Positions 6,029-12,219 of a stretch of DNA of 51,403 bases are shown in pieces. The DNA comes from Elusimicrobia bacterium GWC2_61_19 (lineage in GTDB: Bacteria; Elusimicrobiota; Elusimicrobia; Elusimicrobiales; UBA9959): contig MGUD01000029.1 in assembly GCA_001799795.1 (NCBI GenBank), positions 1-51,403 of the forward strand, read 5' to 3'. The notes under the pieces were generated by a model. The model did not search any database. It had not been told where the DNA came from and saw only the letters and a program-made list of their open reading frames with translations. A program made the translations under genes and the position numbers. Position 1 is the first letter of the stretch; every line of letters begins with the position of its first letter.

Positions 6029-7061
6029 AGGTTACGGCACGTTGCTGGCGGATATTAAGCAGCGCGTGCGCGAAGCGCAGAACGCGGCGCTAAGGGCCGC
6101 CAATACGGAAGCGGTAAGCCTGTATTGGGATATAGGGCAGATGATAATTTCGCGGCAGGAGGGAGATACGTGGGGAAAAGCTGTGGTTATTAGGCTCTCT
6201 TTTGACCTGCAAAAAGAATTCCCGGGTGTTCGCGGGTTTTCTTCTCAGAATTTATGGAGGATGCGCCAGTTTTATCAGGAATACTCAAAAAACATAAAAC
6301 TCTCACCATTGGTGAGAGAAATAGCCTGGACACAGAATCTCATTATAATGATGGGGTGCAAAGATGATTCTGAAAGGGAGTTTTACCTGCGCGCCGCGCG
6401 CAAGTACGGATGGACAAAAGCCGTGCTGACGCTGAATATAGAGGCCGGGACTTACCAGAAGTATCTGGTCAACCAAACCAACTTCGACGCCACTGTCCCC
6501 GAAAAAGTTCGCAGCCAGGCCAAGTTGGCGATAAAGGACGAATACACCTTCGCTCTGATGGGGCTTGGCGAAGAGCACAGCGAAAAAGAATTGGAGAGAG
6601 CCCTGATCTCGAAGGTGAATAAGTTCCTGACCGAAATGGGCGGGGTTTTCGCTTTTGTCGGCAGTCAGTACCGGCTTGAGGTGGACGGCCAGGAATACTT
6701 CATAGACATCCTCCTCTACCATAGGCATCTGAAATGCCTTGTGGCGGTAGAGCTGAAGGTGGGCGAGTTCATGCCGGAATACATCGGCAAGATGCAGTTC
6801 TACCTGGCCGCGCTGGACTCGCTGGTTAAAACGCCAGAGGAAAACCCGTCCATCGGGATAGTTATCTGCAAGAGCAAGAAGCGGATGATAGTTGAATATT
6901 CGCTGCGGGAATCCAAAAAGCCTATAGGCGTTTCCACTTACAAAGTCTTTAAAACTGTGCCTGATAATTTAAAGGGAGAACTTCCTTCACCGGCCCAGGT
7001 CTCCCTGCTGCTTGAAGAGGGCTTTGGCGGCGGAGCGGGCGTAGGGGACGCTGCTTCCTAA
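6009..7061 (+). CDS. PDDEXK nuclease of the YhcG/DUF1016 family
   Basis: 350 residues from ATG 6009. The N-terminal DUF1016 domain shows LYWDIGQMI, GVRGFSSQNLWRMRQFY, and PLVREIAWTQNL. The C-terminal PD-(D/E)XK domain shows FIDILLYHRHLKCLVAVELK (D...E-x-K) and NPSIGIVICKSK. All usual motifs are present, so it is probably active. Family members occur on mobile elements and in restriction loci; the substrate is not settled. Codons 98-104 carry a 19-bp perfect palindrome (6300-6318). The last seven residues, GVGDAAS, are not native: they come from a repeat module beginning at 7041. The first codons are shared with the ORF6N gene through the duplicated promoter cassette. Confidence 0.9.
   Translation: MSKEIVPGYGTLLADIKQRVREAQNAALRAANTEAVSLYWDIGQMIISRQEGDTWGKAVVIRLSFDLQKEFPGVRGFSSQNLWRMRQFYQEYSKNIKLSPLVREIAWTQNLIIMMGCKDDSEREFYLRAARKYGWTKAVLTLNIEAGTYQKYLVNQTNFDATVPEKVRSQAKLAIKDEYTFALMGLGEEHSEKELERALISKVNKFLTEMGGVFAFVGSQYRLEVDGQEYFIDILLYHRHLKCLVAVELKVGEFMPEYIGKMQFYLAALDSLVKTPEENPSIGIVICKSKKRMIVEYSLRESKKPIGVSTYKVFKTVPDNLKGELPSPAQVSLLLEEGFGGGAGVGDAAS
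6300..6318 (+). repeat. 19-bp perfect palindrome inside the yhcG-like gene
   Basis: CTCTCACCATTGGTGAGAG, 9-bp arms around a single T. It encodes LSPLVRE, a stretch commonly conserved in this family. It differs in sequence from the GGTNGC palindromes of the neighbouring genes. Confidence 0.75.
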
Positions 7062-7174
7062 CTTCCTGATTCTGCAGGGCTCTTGTCTTTTAGTTCCATT
7101 CCCCGGCCAGAATCGCAAAAAAATCCCAAAAAGAACCCGACACTACGCTGTCGGGTTGGTGTGCTATACTATTT
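7041..7174 (+). repeat. 134-bp intergenic repeat, copy 1 (partner 12,069-12,202)
   Basis: Starts GTAGGGGACGCTGCTTCC, includes the stop of the yhcG-like gene and an A-rich stretch (CAAAAAAATCCCAAAAAG), and ends with hairpin module R3. The copy at 12,069 has the same length and about 10 mismatches by eye. Read on the minus strand, the hairpin is followed by CTTTTTGGGATTTTTTTG, a fair terminator against antisense transcription. Confidence 0.8.
7134..7174 (+). promoter_or_regulatory. Hairpin plus extended -10 module, copy R3 (upstream of Bro-N gene)
   Basis: AACCCGACA-N6-TGTCGGGTT, then TGC-TATACT, the copy closest to the consensus -10. The leader to ATG 7218 is longer here (43 bases), and the fixed AAGGGGGG ribosome site is replaced by AGCAGGGGTG. 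Confidence 0.6.
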
Positions 7175-7217
7175 TTATCTTGCGGAGATTTGTATTTCTA
7201 AGCAGGGGTGATAAATT

Positions 7218-8042
7218 ATGGAAACACCTAAAATTGCAGTATTCAAGGGCCAAAAGATCAGGAAAATAGTTCACAACAACGAGTGGTGGTTCGTCATTGT
7301 GGATGTGGTCGCGGCTTTGACCGGATCTGTGCGGCCAGAGGGGTACATTACGGATATGCGCCGGCGCGACCCGGAGCTTTCCAAAGGGTGGTGGCAAATT
7401 GCCACCCCCCTTTCGCTTCCTACTGCGGGGGGCGCACAAAAAATTAACTGCGCCAATATCGAAGGCGTTTTTCGCCTGATCCAATCAATCCCATCTCCTA
7501 AAGCCGAACCGTTCAAACGCTGGCTGGCTAAAGTCGGCTACGAGCGGGTACAGGAAATTGAAGATCCAGAATTGGCGACTAAACGGACCAGGATGCTTTA
7601 CAAACTCAAGGGCTATTCGGAAGATTGGATAGAGAAACGAATGCGCGGCATCGCTATCCGTGAGGAACTGACCGATGAATGGCAGAAGCGCGGCGCGAAG
7701 GAAGAAAAAGACTACGAAATCCTGACTGCGGAGATTTCCAAGGCTACGTTCGGCCTGATCCCCAGCCAGTACAAAAAGCTGAAAGGCCTAAAGCGGCAGA
7801 ATCTGCGTGACCACATGGACGACTTCGAGCTGATCTTTAATATGCTGGGCGAGCGCGCCACCACTGAAATTCACCGCACTGAGCACTCCAAAGGCGTGCC
7901 AAAATTAAAATCCGACGCCAAGGCGGGCGGCGACATTGCCGGTGGCGCCAGGAAGAAACTGGAAAAACGGCTCGGCCGGTCGATCGTGTCGAAGAAGAAT
8001 TTCCTGGCTAAGCCGGAAGATAAAAGATTGTCCGGGGAATAA
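7218..8042 (+). CDS. Bro-N (phage antirepressor-like) protein
   Basis: 274 residues. The N-terminal Bro-N domain (IVHNNEWWFVIVDVVAAL, INCANIEGVFRLIQSIPSP) runs to about residue 110. It is followed by the conserved linker of this subfamily (KAEPFKRWLAKVGYERVQEI, LYKLKGYSEDWIEKRMRGIA) and the C-terminal block ISKATFGLIPSQYKKLKGLK, NLRDHMDDFELIFNMLGERA. This arrangement is that of a widespread Bro-N/DinD-like family on prophages and accessory islands; DNA-binding regulation is the expected role. The gene looks complete. Codons about 59-63 hold the palindrome GGTGGCAAATTGCCACC, which encodes part of GWWQIATP, a point where relatives vary. Confidence 0.88.
   Translation: METPKIAVFKGQKIRKIVHNNEWWFVIVDVVAALTGSVRPEGYITDMRRRDPELSKGWWQIATPLSLPTAGGAQKINCANIEGVFRLIQSIPSPKAEPFKRWLAKVGYERVQEIEDPELATKRTRMLYKLKGYSEDWIEKRMRGIAIREELTDEWQKRGAKEEKDYEILTAEISKATFGLIPSQYKKLKGLKRQNLRDHMDDFELIFNMLGERATTEIHRTEHSKGVPKLKSDAKAGGDIAGGARKKLEKRLGRSIVSKKNFLAKPEDKRLSGE
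7390..7406 (+). repeat. 17-bp palindrome inside the Bro-N gene
   Basis: GGTGGCAAATTGCCACC has 8-bp arms and one central base. It shares the GGTNGCA...TGCNACC frame with palindromes at 5420-5436 and 5758-5774 and encodes WWQIAT; the ORF6N copy encodes RSQNAT in the same phase. Confidence 0.8.
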
Positions 8043-8046
8043 CGTT

Positions 8047-8071
8047 AGCCGGTTGCGAACTGTAACCGGCT
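8047..8071 (+). repeat. Hairpin after the Bro-N gene
   Basis: AGCCGGTT, 9 bases, AACCGGCT. The inner 17 bases (GGTTGCGAACTGTAACC) look like a decayed member of the GGTNGC palindrome family. It begins 4 bases after the Bro-N stop. There is no T-tract, so a terminator is uncertain. Confidence 0.5.
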
Positions 8072-8103
8072 GAAAGGACCGGGGGCAAAATGGTGAAAAA
8101 ATT

Positions 8104-8763
8104 ATGTGGCTTCTGATCGTTGCCATCATTATTCTGCTGGCGGTTAAATTCCTTGCCGGGAATATCCCGCAAGCCGCCGGCACCACTATGTACCGGCGTG
8201 AACGGTTTATGTCGGACGCGGAAACGCGGTTCTACCAGGCTCTGCACTCGGCTGTGGGGGCACAAGCCCGCATATTCGTTAAGCCGCGTTTGCGGGACCT
8301 TGTGTCGGCTATAGATCCTAACCGCTCCAGGTGGCAGACGCGCAGCAATCAGTTAAACATGAAGCATGTGGATTTTTTGCTTTGCGACCCGCTGACTCTT
8401 GCCCCGGCCTGCGTAATTGAGCTGGACGACAGTTCGCACGAGCGCAGCGACAGGCAGGCCCGCGATAATTTCGTGAACGAAGTCCTTAAGTCCGCCGGCC
8501 TCCCCATAGCGCATTTTGCGGTAAGGGCCAGCTATTCGGCGGAAGAAATTACCCGGGAGCTGGCGCAATATTTACCAGGTTTGGTAAGCTCTCGCGGGGC
8601 GAATCGCCCGTCAGTTCAGCCTTCCCAGCCTCAAGCGCCCGCCAAGCCCAAAAGCCGCGCCGTTCTGATCCCCACCGAGCCGCCTCCCGTTGCCGTGCCT
8701 AAAGATATGAAATACATGCCGCCCTCACTAAGGGCGGATTTCGAAAAGCAAAATGGTGCATAG
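8104..8763 (+). CDS. DUF2726 protein with N-terminal membrane anchor
   Basis: 219 residues. Residues 2-20 (WLLIVAIIILLAVKFLAG) form one membrane segment. Residues about 33-155 match DUF2726: RFMSDAETRFYQAL, IFVKPRLRDLV, HVDFLLCD, CVIELDDSSHER, RDNFVNEVLKSAGLPIAHF. The D...ExD pattern recalls the PD-(D/E)XK fold (D in HVDFLLCD, ELDD), which is how this family is usually classed; activity is not shown. A proline-rich linker and a short tail ending YMPPSLRADFEKQNG follow. The ATG at 8090 leads to an early stop, so 8104 is the start. It sits 61 bases after Bro-N and is probably co-transcribed with it. Confidence 0.8.
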   Translation: MWLLIVAIIILLAVKFLAGNIPQAAGTTMYRRERFMSDAETRFYQALHSAVGAQARIFVKPRLRDLVSAIDPNRSRWQTRSNQLNMKHVDFLLCDPLTLAPACVIELDDSSHERSDRQARDNFVNEVLKSAGLPIAHFAVRASYSAEEITRELAQYLPGLVSSRGANRPSVQPSQPQAPAKPKSRAVLIPTEPPPVAVPKDMKYMPPSLRADFEKQNGA

Positions 8764-8821
8764 GGAAATAAACCCGCATTAGGGTAAGTTATCAACGGAT
8801 AGTCTCTGGAGGACTCATATA

Positions 8822-9574
8822 ATGAAAGTGCTTGGGATAATAGTGTCCATCTGTATTGTCAGTTTTGTCAGCAACCTCGGGGCAGTCGAAAAGGGAACAA
8901 TGTTTAATGTTGCCGGTGTTATGGCTGCCACGGTGTATGATGAGGGTGGAAATGGGGTAATAGGGAATGTGTATCCCAAGGGCGCTGTTCCTGTTGTTGA
9001 TGAGCAAGGAAGTTATTACAAAGTTGTAGTGGATGGCTGGGTCGGAAAAGATAAGATTAAAAAATCCAAAAAAAAGAATCTATTTGGAAAATATGCTACC
9101 ACAATAGATGAAACGGAATTGCTTGATAACCCTGCAAAAGATGCCGGGAAGTATTGTGCCGTTAGAAAGGGCGTCTCGCTGTATATTCAGGGGGAGAAAG
9201 GTGATTGGGTTAAAGTAAGATTTTCTGGGTGGACCGAGAAAGGTCTTTTAGAGGAGTCAGCAAAGAAAAAGGCTGAGACGCCTGCTCGCCCGATAGAAAT
9301 TACAAACTGGGACTGGAAAAATCTTGGGACATCGATAAAGATAGACGGGATAGTGAAAAATAACACTGACAAGGTTTATCATTTTGTTAAATTGAAAATA
9401 AAAATTGCGAATAAAAATAATGAGGACTTGGGTTTAGGGGAAGCTTTTGTTGAAAGAAAAGAGTTTAAGCCCGGAGAGAAGGCTGGCTTTACCGCCTACA
9501 TAGATGGTGCGGCTACCGAGGAGAACGCGGTTAGAATGAGTTATGACTGGGATAGCGTGGAAACTGGTAAGTGA
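8822..9574 (+). CDS. Secreted SH3-domain protein with C-terminal FxLYD-like domain
   Basis: 250 residues with a strong GGAGG site before ATG. Residues 1-21 (VLGIIVSICIVSFVSNLGAV) are a signal peptide. Two SH3b-like units follow: GNGVIGNVYPKGAVPVV...YYKVVVDGWVGKD, and CAVRKGVSLYIQGEKGDWVK...SGWTEKGLL. The last ~80 residues (NWDWKNLGTSIKIDGIVKNN...FVKLKIKIANKNNEDLG...FKPGEKAGF) resemble the FxLYD domain of secreted proteins. SH3b domains usually bind cell wall, so a periplasmic or envelope role is inferred. The gene is strikingly AT-rich and lysine-rich compared with the core genes, consistent with recent transfer. Confidence 0.6.
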   Translation: MKVLGIIVSICIVSFVSNLGAVEKGTMFNVAGVMAATVYDEGGNGVIGNVYPKGAVPVVDEQGSYYKVVVDGWVGKDKIKKSKKKNLFGKYATTIDETELLDNPAKDAGKYCAVRKGVSLYIQGEKGDWVKVRFSGWTEKGLLEESAKKKAETPARPIEITNWDWKNLGTSIKIDGIVKNNTDKVYHFVKLKIKIANKNNEDLGLGEAFVERKEFKPGEKAGFTAYIDGAATEENAVRMSYDWDSVETGK

Positions 9575-9663
9575 CGGCCGATAGCGGGGGCGTTGCGGTT
9601 CCTACCGCTGCAATGGCCTCCGCTAAGCCCAAAAAGGGCCCCTTAATTCTAAAAAACACTAAA

Positions 9664-9706
9664 ACCCACCCCGACAGACCGTTGTCGGGGTGGTCTGCTA
9701 TGTTAT
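9664..9706 (+). promoter_or_regulatory. Hairpin module, divergent copy R4
   Basis: CCACCCCGACA-N6-TGTCGGGGTGG, then TCTGCTATGTTATT. The stem is longer than in other copies and the two arms have changed together, which supports selection on the hairpin rather than on the bases. It lies 100 bases before higB, which has its own consensus promoter further down. Confidence 0.55.
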
Positions 9707-9723
9707 TGATAAAAAATTGGGCC

Positions 9724-9752
9724 TTGACAGTGCGGGAAACGGCTGCTATAAT
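9724..9752 (+). promoter_or_regulatory. Consensus sigma-70 promoter of the higBA operon
   Basis: TTGACA (9724-9729), a 17-base spacer, TATAAT (9747-9752): a perfect match in both boxes with ideal spacing. The predicted start is near 9759, inside the operator palindrome. Confidence 0.9.
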
Positions 9753-9756
9753 ATGC

Positions 9757-9777
9757 TTATCACCTAAGGGGTGATAA
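9757..9777 (+). promoter_or_regulatory. Probable HigA operator
   Basis: TTATCACC-N5-GGTGATAA, a perfect inverted repeat with 8-bp arms placed just after the -10 box and over the expected transcription start. This is where an autorepressor would block initiation. HigA of the downstream operon is the obvious ligand. Confidence 0.75.
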
Positions 9778-9806
9778 GGTGAATATGATATAGGAAGGAA
9801 AATTTC

Positions 9807-10112
9807 GTGGAATTCCGTTTTAAAAGCGAGAAGCTCAAGCTACTATATACCAATGAGACAGGGGCTCATCGGTTTCCACCTGCGGTCGTTAGCGGTTTTT
9901 TTCGTGTGATGTCTGTTATAAAGTCCATCCCGGATGAGAGGGACTTATATTCTTTAAAAAGTTTGCATTATGAAAAGCTAAAAGGAACGCGAGGAAAGCT
10001 TGGAGAGCGTTCCTTACGGTTAAACGATCAGTGGCGACTGATCATCATGCTGGAAACCGACTCTAGAGGAAAGACCATTCTGGTCGTAGAGATCGGCGAC
10101 CATTATAAGTAA
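9807..10112 (+). CDS. higB: HigB/RelE-family toxin
   Basis: 101 residues from GTG 9807, with AGGAAGGA upstream. The sequence has the HigB pattern: a short N-terminus, LHYEKLKGTRGKLGERSLRL, NDQWRLIIML and a final VVEIGDHYK (usual form ..D.HY). This family consists of ribosome-dependent mRNA interferases of the RelE fold. The antitoxin gene follows after 15 bases. NDQWR is coded by a small palindrome (GATCAGT-N4-ACTGATC). The order toxin first, antitoxin second is typical of higBA and unlike most other toxin-antitoxin pairs. Confidence 0.9.
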   Translation: MEFRFKSEKLKLLYTNETGAHRFPPAVVSGFFRVMSVIKSIPDERDLYSLKSLHYEKLKGTRGKLGERSLRLNDQWRLIIMLETDSRGKTILVVEIGDHYK

Positions 10113-10127
10113 AACACGGAGGGAGAG

Positions 10128-11225
10128 ATGACTTTAGTACCTGCAAGGGTGGCAAGGCCTGGAGAGGTCATTGCTTTGGAGCTTGAAGCCAGGGGTTGGA
10201 CCCAGAAGGACTTGGCGGAGATAATGGGCCGGCCGCTTCAGGTTGTAAACGAGATCGTGAACGGCAATAAGCAGATCACCCCGGCGACTGCGCACGAACT
10301 GGCCCAGGTCTTTGGCACAACGCCCGAGGTCTGGATGAATCTTGAAACCAATTATCGACTGTTCGCCGCGCGCAAAGAGGCGGGCAGCGACGATATCAAG
10401 CGCAGAAGCAGGATCTACAGCCTTGCGCCAGTTAAAGAGCTGATAAAAAAGGGATGGATCCCTAATATACTGGCCCTGGATGAACTGGAGAAGAATGTCT
10501 GCGAGTTCCTTGGGCTCCGGGATATCAGCATGATGCCAAACTTTGGTGTGCCCGTAAGCAGAAGGCATTCGGAGGCGCGTGAGCCCGAGGGTATGGCGCA
10601 GATAGCTGTTCTGATGCGCGCCAGGCATCTGGCAAAAAGACACAAGGTGGCCAAGTTTAACGCTAGTAAGTTCAAGGCGGCTATCCCTGAGCTGCTTGAG
10701 TTCACAAAGGATGTTAAAAGCATAGAGAAACTACCCGCATTTTTTGCAAATTTAGGGGTGCACCTAATCATTGTCCCCGCATTGTCGCATTCTTATATGG
10801 ACGGGGCAGTGTTTTATGCGGAAGCTAATCCGGTGATCTTATTGACGCTCCGGTATGACAGGGTGGATAACTTCTGGTTTACCTTAACGCACGAGGTCGC
10901 TCACCTGTTTGCGAACCACCACGGGGTGCACATTGATAGTAATTTGGAGAAGCCTTCGGATGTTGCCGCGGAACAGACCGCGGATAAACTGGCCAGCGAA
11001 TGGCTTCTTGATTCAACGATGTATGATAAATATGTGACCAGCAGCCGACACTTCTATTCCAGAGAAAACATAGCCGCCTACGCAAACAGCGTAAACCGGC
11101 ACCCGGGCATTGTGCTTGGCAGACTGCATCATCAAAAAGAAGTCCCGTACTCGCATTTGCGCGGTATGTTAGAGAAAGTTAGCCCATACTTGCAAAAGTG
11201 TATTGATACCAGTTATGCGGTTTAA
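10128..11225 (+). CDS. higA: HigA antitoxin fused to an ImmA/IrrE metallopeptidase domain
   Basis: 365 residues. Residues 10-80 are the HigA-type XRE domain: PGEVIALELEARGWTQKDLA, VNEIVNGNKQITPATAHELA, FGTTPEVWMNLE. The C-terminal half is an ImmA/IrrE (M78-like) peptidase: FWFTLTHEVAHLFANHHGVH has the zinc motif H255-E-V-A-H259, with EQTADKLASEWLL downstream supplying the third ligand region. Plain HigA is about 100 residues, so this is the long HTH-peptidase form. It should repress the promoter at 9724 through the operator at 9757. The peptidase could control turnover of itself or of a partner; that is inference. Confidence 0.88.
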   Translation: MTLVPARVARPGEVIALELEARGWTQKDLAEIMGRPLQVVNEIVNGNKQITPATAHELAQVFGTTPEVWMNLETNYRLFAARKEAGSDDIKRRSRIYSLAPVKELIKKGWIPNILALDELEKNVCEFLGLRDISMMPNFGVPVSRRHSEAREPEGMAQIAVLMRARHLAKRHKVAKFNASKFKAAIPELLEFTKDVKSIEKLPAFFANLGVHLIIVPALSHSYMDGAVFYAEANPVILLTLRYDRVDNFWFTLTHEVAHLFANHHGVHIDSNLEKPSDVAAEQTADKLASEWLLDSTMYDKYVTSSRHFYSRENIAAYANSVNRHPGIVLGRLHHQKEVPYSHLRGMLEKVSPYLQKCIDTSYAV

Positions 11226-11286
11226 TGATCGCACTGTTTAATCGAGCCTTTTGATTAGTCTTGAAGTGTTGGTCTTGAAAACTATT

Positions 11287-11739
11287 ATGAAAAACATTAA
11301 TGCTAAGGGTTTAATATTTCTGAGTATTATCGCAATCCCGGCTATCGCAAGCGCTGGTTTTGCAGATTTTTTTGGGATTGGGGCGGTTGCCAAATCAATA
11401 AGTGATGCTACGTGGAAAATATATGCCGTAAAGACGGCTGCAACAGTAATGCCGATTATCTTTCTGATTACTGCAATAGCCGGAACAATGGTTGCCGCGT
11501 GTGCCATAGTTAAAGTCGGAGATGCTTTTGTGGATACAGCAAGGAATGTGCTTAAGGATGACAAAGTCGGCAATACCGAAAAAGCAATATTGATTGTACA
11601 GACTTTATATACGCTGTTGGCTGTTGTAATGTTTGCAGCAATGGGCGTGATGTTGGCGCTCGTGGTGTACAATGGGTGTAAGGACATCTTCACATACACG
11701 CCACCGGCCATAGAAGAAAAAGTTGCCTTGAAAAAGTAA
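11287..11739 (+). CDS. Small membrane protein, unknown
   Basis: 150 residues from ATG 11287 (MKNINAKGLIFLSIIAIPAI...). An upstream in-frame start at 11,251 would place charged and beta-type residues before the signal and is less likely. There is a signal peptide or first membrane helix at about residues 8-25, a second helix at about 52-75 (TVMPIIFLITAIAGTMVAAC) and a third at about 110-130 (LYTLLAVVMFAAMGVMLALV). Short soluble loops (VKVGDAFVDTARNVLKDDKV) and a charged tail follow. The gene is AT-rich like its neighbours. I do not recognise the family. It follows higA by 61 bases. Confidence 0.5.
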   Translation: MKNINAKGLIFLSIIAIPAIASAGFADFFGIGAVAKSISDATWKIYAVKTAATVMPIIFLITAIAGTMVAACAIVKVGDAFVDTARNVLKDDKVGNTEKAILIVQTLYTLLAVVMFAAMGVMLALVVYNGCKDIFTYTPPAIEEKVALKK

Positions 11740-11780
11740 CCATGACTCCCTATGTGTATGGCTAAAAGTATTTTAGACCA

Positions 11781-12089
11781 CATTCACAGTTAGAGCGCGA
11801 ATACCACAAGTCCTTCAAAAAAATCACTATTGCCCCCAGGGTGCTGCTTGGCTTAACCGCCACGCCCGAGCGCATGGGCGGCGAAAGCATCCTCCCGTAT
11901 TTCGAGCACCGCATAGCGGCCGAGCTCAGGCTGCCCGAAGCCCTGGACGAAAAGCTGCTTTGCCCGTTCCAGTACTTCGGCGTGGCGGACCCGGTAAGCG
12001 TTGAAGACGACCGTTTCTGGCAGGCCGGCCGCTACAACACCGGCGCGCTGGAGGCGGCTTACGGGGGCGTAGGGGACGCTGCTTCCTAA
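11781..12089 (+). pseudogene. Fragment of a DEAD/DEAH-type helicase (DUF3427-linked, COG1061-like)
   Basis: The frame reads HSQLEREYHKSF, then VLLGLTATPERMGGE (helicase motif III region), FEHRIAAELRLPEALDEKLL and PFQYFGVAD. These match the middle of large superfamily 2 helicases that carry a DUF3427 C-terminus. Walker A is absent on the left and the second RecA domain on the right. The frame enters the 134-bp repeat at 12,069 and ends GVGDAAS-stop. About 100 residues out of perhaps 900 remain, so this is a dead fragment captured between repeats. Its codon use is GC-rich, unlike the genes just upstream. Confidence 0.75.
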
Positions 12090-12202
12090 CTTCCTGATTC
12101 GGCAGGGCTCTTGTCTTTTAGTCCCATTCTCGGGCCAAAACCTCAAAAAAATCCCAAAAAGAACCCGACACTACGCTGTCGGGTTCGTCTGCTATGCTAT
12201 TT
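12069..12202 (+). repeat. 134-bp intergenic repeat, copy 2
   Basis: Partner of 7041-7174: same length, with about 10 substitutions by eye. It supplies the stop codon of the helicase fragment at one end and the promoter module R5 of the next gene at the other. Confidence 0.8.
12162..12202 (+). promoter_or_regulatory. Hairpin plus extended -10 module, copy R5 (upstream of AlbA_2 gene)
   Basis: AACCCGACA-N6-TGTCGGGTT hairpin, TGC-TATGCT extended -10, then GGCAGGGGGGCTT before ATG 12,220. Spacing from -10 to ATG is nearly the same as for R1 and R2. Confidence 0.6.
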
Positions 12203-12219
12203 AGGCGGCAGGGGGGCTT

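Noticed and set aside
5095-12202. Integron cassette array with attC sites
   Set aside because: The repeated hairpins between same-strand genes look like a cassette array, but the conserved ends do not fit the GTTRRRY and RYYYAAC core sites, and no integrase is present in the window.
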